Under the pieces are notes generated by a model. The model saw only the letters and a list, made by a program, of their open reading frames with translations, ran no database searches and was not told where the DNA came from. This document shows positions 56,066-64,000 of a stretch of DNA of 64,000 nucleotides, piece after piece. Every line of letters starts with the position of its first letter. Positions within the stretch are counted from its first letter, which is position 1. The position numbers and the translations under genes were made by a program. This DNA is from Spinacia oleracea (Eukaryota; Streptophyta; Magnoliopsida; Caryophyllales; Amaranthaceae): the NCBI RefSeq assembly GCF_020520425.1, contig NC_079492.1, positions 59,953,042-60,017,041 on the forward strand, read 5' to 3'.

Positions 56066-56744
56066 GAACCCAGGCCCAAAATAAGCCATGACTTCTATGG
56101 GCCCCTGCCGTATTCATTCGACTCGAAAATTGCCGATTTCTTTACTAAAAGTCGCACCTCCCGGCTTTGAGTAGCACATCACCACGAAAATCGCTCGCAT
56201 TTACGAGCACGATCCCAAACATGATCAAGGACATTACAAAACGCGTATCCCCAAGGAACCTCTTTGACAAGAAATGACCGTCAAGCACGAATGCTTGGGG
56301 GCTCGAAAGAAAATATATATTTCAAAAGAGAGTATGCAGAATTAAAACAATATTCCTAGACTATGCTGTACACAGTCCCATGTTTGGATAATCTCAAAGA
56401 AAGAAAAACCGGATTTCGACCTCAGAGCAAAGGTCGCCGTTGATACTTGTACATGGTCCTCTGATCAAAGACCAAGGTAGTGGAAAAATTGAGCCGTAAA
56501 GACTAGCTCAAACCCATGAAAGCTGATGACCACGAGACAATGGTCCGTCTAAGAACGTTGCCAACCCACATTCAGGTTGCAGCTAAATCCGAGCATCCCT
56601 CGAAAGAATTCGCTCCTACAAAGAATGAACAAAAAGAAATTCTCAAAAGAAATCACAATGAACGAAGGAAATAGGGACTTGCCCACCCCAATCGGGCAAG
56701 ATCGCGCCACGAACCGCGCGAGTTCCATATCGAAAAACGAATTC

Positions 56745-57165
56745 TGGGACGTCCACCCTCAGCGGACAGGGCTCGCCCACCTTCAGCGGGCGGGGTCTGC
56801 GTCACTAGCCGCGCAGGTCCTCAGTTTTCGAAAAATATAATCTTTAAAAAAAAATAAAACAGGCTCGCCATCTTCAGCCGGCGGGGTCTACGTCACAAAC
56901 CGCGTAGGTCCTTATTTTAAAAAAAAAAAAAAAAAAAAAATTTCTAAATAGATTCGTCCACTTCTATTGGACGGGGTGTCCACCCTTAGCGGACAGGCTC
57001 GCCATCTTCAGCCGGCGGGGTCTACGTCACAAACCGCGTAGGTCCTTATTTTCAAATTTCAAAACAGATTCGTCCATTTCTATCGGACGGGGTGTCCACC
57101 CTTAGCGGACAGGCTCGCCATCTTTAGCCGGCGGGGTCTGCGCCACTAACCGCGCAGGTCCTTAG
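56745..57165 (+). repeat. Hairpin-unit array in LARD-X
   Basis: Same arrangement as 735-1140: alternating GCCCACCTTCAGCGGGCGGG or GCCATCTTCAGCCGGCGGGG and CTACGTCACAAACCGCGTAG units. An A-run (about 56919-56940) sits in one spacer. The phrase TTCGTCCACTTCTATTGGAC repeats twice. Confidence 0.8.
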
Positions 57166-57186
57166 TTGCTGCAGCAATAACTTTTT

Positions 57187-57440
57187 CTGTTTTTCCCTTT
57201 TTCCAAAAATTAAAGGATTGGTTTTTCGTTTTTCCAAAAAAAGAACGATGTGAGTAGTTTTCCTTTTTTCCAAAAATTAAAGGATTGGTTTTCTGTTTTT
57301 CCAAAAAAGAACGATGTGAGTAGTTTTCCTTTTTTTAAAGGATTGGTTTTCCGTTTTTCCAAAAAAGAGCGATGTGAGTAGTTTTCCTTTTTTCCAAAAA
57401 TTAAAGGATTGGTTTTCCGTTTTTCCAAAAAGAACGATGT
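57187..57440 (+). repeat. Composite tandem repeat of about 65 bp
   Basis: The unit joins GATGTGAGTAGTTTTCC, a CCAAAAATTAAAGGATTGG piece and TTTTCCGTTTTTCC, three to four copies. It replaces the 31-bp array of copy A. Confidence 0.85.
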
Positions 57441-57856
57441 GCTGGATTTTCCTTCGTTTTACGTCCTATAAAAACAAGGGGGTTTTCTCGTTTAGCTAAC
57501 CCTGAAAATGAGAATCTTTAAAAACATTTTTACCTCGTGATTGGGCTTGGCCAGGCCCAATTACACTTTATAGATTTGATTTCGAAAACATCTCTAGCTA
57601 CTCCCAATGACAAAGTGAGGGAGTTTCTACGTATCTTTAGATACTTCCAATGACAAAGTGAGGGAGTTTCTATACTATCCGTTGATAAATCCCAATGACA
57701 CATGAGGGATATGTCGACACTTCAAGTGATGACCCTTAAGTCAAATGTTATCACTCGGGGGCTCGTGAGACCCTCGCAAAACAGGTCACCATGGCTTAGC
57801 TTGTGTGACGCACTCCGTCTAATACTTTGACCATCGTCTTACTCCAAGACTCAGTG

Positions 57857-57871
57857 AAAGTGGGGGCTAGC
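57857..57871 (+). promoter_or_regulatory. LARD-X polypurine tract
   Basis: AAAGTGGGGGCTAGC abutting the 3' LTR. Confidence 0.88.
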
Positions 57872-59386
57872 TGTAGACACCTACTTTTGTCCCCATTCCC
57901 GAAAGGGAAGGTTCGATGATGAGCACATAAAATCTCCACTTGGAAACGCATCTCCTATAAAATAACGAATCTCAATCCCCCTTTTCATTTCACCCGAAAC
58001 CTGTTATTTATAGAAACCTGCTATTTATGGAAACCTGCTAAAAATAGTAACTGCCATAATGGGTAGTTGTTAAAAGTGGCAAGTCATAAAAGATAGAAAC
58101 CTGTCAGAATTAGGTGTTGCATTCCAACATAAATCCTAAATGAGATAGAAATTACAAGAGGAATCCTATTCCCAATATGATTCGAAAATAAGAGTTACGT
58201 ATTAATTAAAATCCTAACGAGCCTAGAGTTCGTAGCGGGCCCAGACGCATTCCGTCATAAAGTTAATACGCGCTAAAAGACTCGAATAAGTCTCAAACAC
58301 TCCGGATTCTAAGAGACCAAATCTGACAAAGAACTCGGCCCAAACATCATTTTCAACGCCCAGCCCTGGCGCTGAAATTCCCTGGATCCCATTTTCAACG
58401 CCCAGAGCTGGGCGCCTAAATCTTTAACGCCCAGCCCTGGGCGCTGAAAATACCTGGGACGTGTTCTCTCCTAATTCTTCTTGGATTAGAGCTCTAAAAT
58501 TCTATCTTTCTACGAACTCTTTTCTATAAATATAGCCCCAAGTTCGACGTGAAAAGAACAACACACAATTATTATTCTGAGTATTGACTCTAAACCCCTA
58601 AGCCTAAGCCTCACGCTGCAAAACTGATCACGCGTTCTGACGCAATCGATCCAAACATCGAACAAAACGTATCCTGTCCTATAATTTGAGATTCGTTAAA
58701 TAAAAGGAGAAATAGAAAAGTCAAAGTGGTTAGTTTTATGAGAACCGTGACGCACCTCTCAAGGGTGCGTCGTAATGTGTCCCTCTTCCATGGTTTAATT
58801 GCTTTCCTCGCCCTTTTATGAACTGTTAAACTAATTAAATCTGATTGTTCTATCACGCCTAATAAAGAAAATATGTTGGGAAATTGGATTATCATGCTAG
58901 GTCCCTTAAAACAATCTAAATCAGATAATCGCGATCGATCTAGTATTATATGTTGCATATTGTTAAAATCAACTCAGATTAGTTTAATAGTTAACGCATG
59001 TCCCTTCAATTATTTATGCTGAGCTAGTAAGGATATCCTGCCTCTGGAGTTATCGAAGAGCGAGTACTCCTCTCGGTAGTTACAGTCCCCTGAACCCTCA
59101 ATCTCTACCTTGTAGGTGTATGTTGAGAGATCCCCACACCAGGGATCACAAGGGAACCTACGGCCGTCGTCGTCAAACATAATTGCACTCCCTTTATGTC
59201 ACGATAACCGGGTTTTGTCAATTTTTCTCATTGTCGTTAAAAACTGAATGGCGACTCCTATATTACTAGTCAATTGGGTGTAAACTCACAAGAAATCCAA
59301 TTACACTTGATTTGACAAAAAAGAAACGTCACACCCACGAGGGACAAGGTCACGCATTAGCCTCGTGCTTTTTCGACCCCCTCACA
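57872..59386 (+). repeat. LARD-X 3' LTR (1515 bp)
   Basis: TGTAGACACC...CTCACA, followed by the target duplication CATTC (59387-59391). TATA box 58525-58532, hairpin at about 58632-58668. Confidence 0.95.
58350..58450 (+). repeat. LARD palindromes (three) in the X 3' LTR
   Basis: Same three as 48861-48960; the first has lost one G (CGCCCAGCCCTGGCGCTG). Confidence 0.9.
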
Positions 59387-59391
59387 CATTC

Positions 59392-60848
59392 CTTTAGACA
59401 CCCACTTTTGTCCCCAATCCCGAAAGGGAAGGTTCGATGATGAGAACATAAATCTCCACTTGACAACGCATCTCCTATAAAATAACGAATCTCAATCACC
59501 CTTTTCATTTCACCCGAAACCTGCTATTTATGGAAACCTGCGAAAAATAGTAACTGCCGTAATGGGTGGTTGTTAAAAGTGGCAAGTCATAAAAGATAGA
59601 AACCTGTCAGAATTAGGTGTTGCACGCCAACATAAATCCTAAATGAGATAGAAGTTGCGAGAGATTAATCCTATTCCTAATACGATTCGATAATAAGAGT
59701 TACGTATTAAATTAAAATCCTAACGAGCCTAGAGTTCGTAACAGGCCCAGACACATCCCGTCATAAAATTAATACGCACTAAAAGACTCGATTAAGTCTC
59801 ATACACTTCGGATTCTAAGAGTCTGAATCTGACAAAAAAACAGCCCAGACCCTATTTTCAAAACCTGGCTCTGGGCGCCGAAATCTTCGGCGCCCAGCCC
59901 TGGGCGCTGAAATTACCTGGGACGTGTTCTTTCCTAAATCCTCGTGGATTAGAGTTCTACAATTCTATCTTTCCACGAACTCTTTTCTATAAATATAGCC
60001 CCAAGTTCGACTTGAAAGGAACACACACACAATTATTATTCTGAGTATTGACTCCAACCCCTAAGCCTAGGCCTCACGCTGCGAAATTGATCACGCGTTC
60101 TGTCGCAATCGATCCAAAAATCGAACAGAACGTATCCTGTCCGGTATCTTGAGATTCGTTGAATAAAAGGAGAAATAGCAAAGTCAAAGTGGTTAGTTTT
60201 CTGAGAACCGTGACGCACCTCTCAAGGGTGCGTCGTAATGTGTCCCTTTCCATGATTTAATTGCTTTCCTCGCCCTTTTATAAACTGTTAAACTAATTAA
60301 ATCTGCTTGTTCTATCACGCCTAATAAAGATAATATTTTTGGGAAATTGGATTATCATGCTAGGTCCCTTAAAACAATCTAAATCAGATAATCGCGATCG
60401 ATCCAATATTATATGTTGCATATTGTTAAAATCGACTCAGATTAGTTTAATAGTTAACACATGTCCCTTCAATTATTTATGCTGAGCTAGTACGGATATC
60501 CTGCCTCTGGAGTTATAGACGAGCGAGTACTCCTCTCGGTAGTTATAGTGCCCCGAACGCTCAATCTCTACCTTGCGGGTGTATGTTGAGAGATCCCCAC
60601 ACCAGGGATCACAAGGGAACCTATGGCCGTCGTGGTCAAACATAATTGCACTCCCTTTATGTCACGATAACTGGGTTTTGTCAGTTTTTCTCATTGTCGT
60701 TAAAAACTGATTGGCGACTCCTATATTACTAGTCAATTGGGTGTAAACTCACAGGAAATCCATTTACACTTGATTTGACAAAAAGAAACGTCACACCCAC
60801 GAGGGACAAGGTCACGCATTAGCCTCGTGCTTTTTCGACCCCCTCACA
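59392..60848 (+). repeat. LARD-Y 5' LTR, main part
   Basis: After CATTC and one C it starts TTTAGACACCCACTTTTG, a diverged second copy of the LTR start, then runs to CCCCCTCACA. Together with 48355-48381 this implies a duplicated LTR start of about 28 bp before X inserted. Confidence 0.88.
59854..59912 (+). repeat. LARD palindrome pair in LTR-Y
   Basis: ACCTGGCTCTGGGCGCCG (degenerate left arm) and GGCGCCCAGCCCTGGGCGCTG, as in LTR-A. Confidence 0.85.
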
Positions 60849-60849
60849 G

Positions 60850-60867
60850 TGGCGACTCCGCTGGGGA
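60850..60867 (+). promoter_or_regulatory. LARD-Y primer binding site
   Basis: TGGCGACTCCGCTGGGGA, one base after the LTR end. Confidence 0.85.
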
Positions 60868-62956
60868 TAGTGAAGGAAATACTCGTGCTTGTAGGTAATC
60901 AAAATAGCCGAAGGGTGAAACGATCCTACCCCGCGTTTATTTCCCCATTAAGTTGGGACGACCTGAAAATCAGCATATTAATGTGAACGGACAGAACCAC
61001 ATAACGAATCTTGGCTCCCTTAGGGAGTTAGGACTTAGGATACCCATCGCCAACCGGGGGGTGCATACGCTTCGAATGTTGTCCACTCGGCACTTTTGCT
61101 AGTAGTACACCCGTCCCAAACCCAATCGCTCGCCCATTAGGTCCCTCTCATTGGTGCATGCCCCCTTGGCTTACATCGTGATTGGCCTCTTGGGCGAAAT
61201 TCGTCTGTTGAAGGCACTACCTCGACCGGGACATGTGTTGAATCTGCGATAGAAGCGGTGCCAAGCCGGCTCAAATACTACCCATAGAAGCCTATCATAA
61301 ACTACATGACATACTATTATTTTGCCTCATGATGTAATGTTAGTTATGTGTAACGAAGTATGTGATTGTGTGTGACAAATAATGCTAGAAAACCAACGAC
61401 CTTAAGAATTGCCCAAACATTCGTAAACCAATTTGCCAAAGAGTTATACCAAAATACGTGTTTAGCAAACCCGAACGATCTCCACAAAAATAAGCGACGC
61501 TCGGGATGGCCTGTAACGCGTAAAGGACGTTATTAGGCAAGCACGCAAAATCAAAGTCGCATAAACAAAAAGTAGACTCAAACAGAAAACGAGAACCAGC
61601 CAGGGACGCATTTTCAACGCCCCTGGCTGGGCGCCAAAATTTCTCACGCCCTACGCTGGGCGCTGAAGTTGCTGCCTGGCCTTTTGGTCAGGCACAGCAG
61701 CCTCGGTGCCCACGCATGAAGAAAATACGTAGCAGAAAAAAAAACTTTTCGTGATTTTTTTTTTGCTACGAGGGCGTATGAAAAAGCACTCGATTCTAAA
61801 AGCGACTTATAAAAAAATAAACAACTCTTTGTGTCGTTGTTAGGCCTCCCACGACGACAATGTTCGGCAACAAAACCGAGCATGCTAATAATTATGAATG
61901 TCACACAGGCAAAGTATTCAAAAAATAATGTTCAAATTGAGTCTTCAAGCAAAAATAATGCAAAAATAATGTTCAAAATATAAATCCGAGTCTAGACTAG
62001 GCTATGCCAAAGTACAATCTAAATCCTAAGTCTTAGTTGTCTTATCCATAGAATCGGTCCTAATGCTTGGTGTCGTTCTGCAAGTTAAAAGGTTAAACCA
62101 TATTGAGTCTCCCTTCCTAACATTTAAATCAATAAGCACCCATATGTAATTGTCATTCCTTGCTAAGAATCTACGGCCTCAATACTCTCTCTCACCAATA
62201 AAAAGAATATATTATTGTATTTGCAAAATGGAAACAGTCACATTCTGAAAATCATTCCTCCATAGTCGCACAACCCCCAAAGTGAACCTAAGGTATCAAT
62301 ACCATTGGCAAAAAATTATTAATGGCCTCAAGGCTTATGATCACATTGGGTCACGACTATCATAGTCCTCTCGAGCCACTCGCTCCTTGAAATATTACTA
62401 AGTACGGACTAAAAGATTTTCCATGAATGCAACATGACCAACCATGAAAATACCCAAATCGGCATACCATAAGGCTACCATTGGGGTAAAGCAATACACA
62501 CTAAGAGGGAAGCCGCACTAATGATTCCAGTCTTGCAAAAATAAAAATTCGATCTCCCCAACTAACTACTTTGCCAACATTAAGCAAAAAGGCGCATGCC
62601 AAATGGACACCCAAGGGTTAAAATCTAAAGTGTCAACCAACGAAAGTTATGGTCCAATTAGCCTAAGTCTGAGAGCTGCTTGGTCAAGTATTATAGGCTT
62701 ACGCCACGTCATTATTTTTAGTCTAGGCCACCTCCTTGTATTCCTACACGGGTTTTAATCAAAAAAATTAATGAAAGTTCGAGTCTAAATCACAACTTCC
62801 AATTAAATCCCGAAAATTGGAATTTAAAAAGAAGTAAAAAAATTACTTTCGATTTAATTCTTTCGTTAAATTTCAATAAGGTAGAAGCAACATTTTGAAT
62901 CTACGCTATTTGCACATTTTAAGAAACGACTAAATACGCTTGCAAAGTAAGACAAT
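60868..62956 (+). other. LARD-Y interior, 5' part
   Basis: Collinear with 49917-52053 of X, non-coding, with small indels; lacks the TA microsatellite. Confidence 0.75.
61610..61669 (+). repeat. LARD palindrome pair, interior of Y
   Basis: CGCCCCTGGCTGGGCGCC and CGCCCTACGCTGGGCGCTG. Confidence 0.8.
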
Positions 62957-63040
62957 TTAAAGGTCCACCTTAGGCCTGCTAAAATTAAAGGTCCACCCTA
63001 GGCCCGCTAAAATTAAAGGTCCACTATAGGCCTACCAAAC
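62957..63040 (+). repeat. 28-bp tandem repeat, 3 copies
   Basis: Same unit as 52054-52165, one copy fewer. Confidence 0.92.
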
Positions 63041-63351
63041 GAGGCTCACTCAGTCTCGCCTCGTGACTCAAAGACCACAACCATCTACCTCTTAGCCCAA
63101 ATAAAAAAAAATTTGAAGGATTTATTTGGGGAGAAATCCCAAGCAAAAAGAAAAAAATAGAAAGAGAAAAGGGAGAGCGAAAAATTGCAAGCCATGAAAT
63201 ACTTAAAAAGAAAGAGAAAAGGGAGAGTGAAAAGAGCGAGCCATGAAATACTTAGCCCGTACCTCCCAAAGTGCGAAATTTACCCAAGTAAACGAAGGCA
63301 AAGAATTGAGTCAACCAATCCAAATCATAAAATTCTACGATGTCTACCCTT

Positions 63352-63726
63352 TCAAATCCTTATGTTCTTAGACGCCTTCGCTCTGAGGCCCCTGTTCAGC
63401 TCATTTAACCCATCCATGTTCTCATTGCCATGACCCAAGAAACCATTACCTCGACTCTTGTTCTTGAACTTGTTGTCAACCGCAAACCACGCACGGCCAT
63501 TGACACGTGCGTCATACCCATTATTTCCAAAGCCCAAACCTGCTCTTACACCACCATTAGCATAATGACCATATAACTTGTTTGGATACATCCTGTTGAT
63601 ATACCCTTGAGCCGTCCCCATGCTACTCATCGGCCTTGGTTGATGTAAACTCATGACACTAGCTTGAGGCTGCAACTTGTGAGTCCTAGCAGATGTAATC
63701 CTCATGCTTGACCAATACCTATACAA
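63352..63726 (-). pseudogene. Captured ECT/YTH-domain gene fragment, antisense in LARD-Y
   Basis: An open frame of 124 codons, the counterpart of 52381-52812. It keeps GYINRMYPNKLYG, GLGFGNNGYDARVNGR and DGLNELNRGLRAK, with several replacements against X (for example Pro to Leu in NRGPRAK), and ends soon after KASKN. Occurrence at the same place in both copies shows capture before the copies separated. Neither copy has the YTH domain. Confidence 0.85.
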
Positions 63727-63929
63727 AGTATCCTATCTCATTCAACCCATCTTTCAAGCCGTCTTGAGTCGCAAAAAAAAAAAAAGAGACAAATGAAAAG
63801 TACATTCTACGCTCAACCTAAGAAAAAAAAAATGTGAATAATAAAAAAGGAACTTTGCAAAGCGCCTCTAAAGTTAGTCTAAAAAGAAAAAGAAGCATTT
63901 AGCGCACCAAAAAAGATCCGCCTAGAAAT

Positions 63930-63990
63930 CATTTTCAGCGCCCAGAGCTGGGTGCCGAAATCTTTAGCGCCCCACCCTGGGCGCTGAATC
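63930..63990 (+). repeat. LARD palindrome pair, interior of Y
   Basis: GCGCCCAGAGCTGGGTGCCG and GCGCCCCACCCTGGGCGCTG near the window end; equivalent to 53081-53135 of X. Confidence 0.82.
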
Positions 63991-64000
63991 TCTCTGCTTG

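Larger units (their letters stand above)
52813..56744 (+). other. LARD-X interior, 3' part
   Basis: Non-coding, A-rich, with three palindrome pairs (53081, 55090, 56004). Short open frames up to 101 codons show no domain. At 53756-53822 a CTTAAAGACCTTCTTTCACC unit is duplicated. The part from about 56150 on resembles 420-720 of copy A (AATCCCAAACATGAT and CTTGGGGGCTCG motifs). Confidence 0.65.
48382..59386 (+). mobile_element. LARD-X: complete non-coding LTR retrotransposon (11005 bp)
   Basis: The LTRs 48382-49897 (1516 bp) and 57872-59386 (1515 bp) differ at roughly 2-3 percent of sites in the half compared by eye. The target duplication is CATTC. Primer site at 49899, purine tract at 57857. 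The 7974-bp interior has no gag, protease, RT, RNase H or integrase motif on either strand, so its replication would depend on proteins of another element. It carries an antisense fragment of a host ECT/YTH gene, several tandem arrays and four internal palindrome pairs. Confidence 0.92.
48355..64000 (+). mobile_element. LARD-Y: outer element, interrupted by LARD-X, runs off the window
   Basis: Its 5' LTR begins at 48355, is interrupted after 27 bp by LARD-X, and continues from 59392 to 60848, followed by a primer site and interior. The interior (60849-64000) is collinear with 49898-53140 of X. The 3' half is outside the window. The 5 bp left of it are AAAGC (48350-48354); the matching copy would be at its unseen right end. 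Confidence 0.85.

Overview
The window is repeat-rich nuclear DNA from a flowering plant. It holds Ty1/copia and Ty3/gypsy (Athila-type) LTR retrotransposons, CACTA, Helitron and Stowaway DNA elements, and no rRNA, tRNA or intact host gene. The mix fits a eudicot; an Amaranthaceae-like genome (spinach, beet or quinoa relatives) is a guess that the sequence alone cannot settle. Almost everything is transposable-element sequence, much of it nested.

Layout. 1-3294: 3' end of a large non-coding LTR element (family called LARD here, copy A), inserted in the internal region of a second LTR element Z (3295-6122, minus strand, 5' LTR 4038-6122). 6123-11173: AT-rich intergenic DNA with a 211-bp tandem duplication split by a Helitron, a SINE-like stretch, several Stowaway MITEs and a long-inverted-repeat element. 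11174-14118: internally deleted CACTA transposon with a truncated TNP2 transposase. 14241-16424: truncated copia pol (Copia-3). About 16425-34637: decayed Athila element (5' LTR, gag, protease, RT, RNase H, integrase) interrupted at its protease/RT junction by Copia-1 (20498-30878, minus strand), a very young element with apparently identical 1337-bp LTRs and a CCTAG target duplication. 34638-36575: LARD fragment V. 36576-45471: Copia-2 (minus), related to Copia-1 but with a different gag module and a CACTA-type MITE in its LTR. 45472-47029: decayed promoter and 5' part of a gene with a putative gypsy-type transposon domain. 47030-48354: Athila LTR (minus). 48355-64000: two LARD copies, X (48382-59386, complete) inserted into the first 27 bp of the 5' LTR of Y, which runs off the window.

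Most notable: (1) LARD copies X and Y carry, antisense to the element, a fragment of a host YTH-domain m6A-reader (ECT family) gene. (2) The LARD family is studded with paired palindromes built on CGCCCAG/CTGGGCG, once per LTR and repeatedly inside. (3) The copia leader holds a conserved multi-stem inverted-repeat structure with three TGGT...ACCA hairpins, present in both Copia-1 and Copia-2, a candidate RNA packaging or dimerisation signal. (4) Copia-2 looks like a gag-swapped recombinant. All coordinates were read by eye; similarity statements are visual, not computed.
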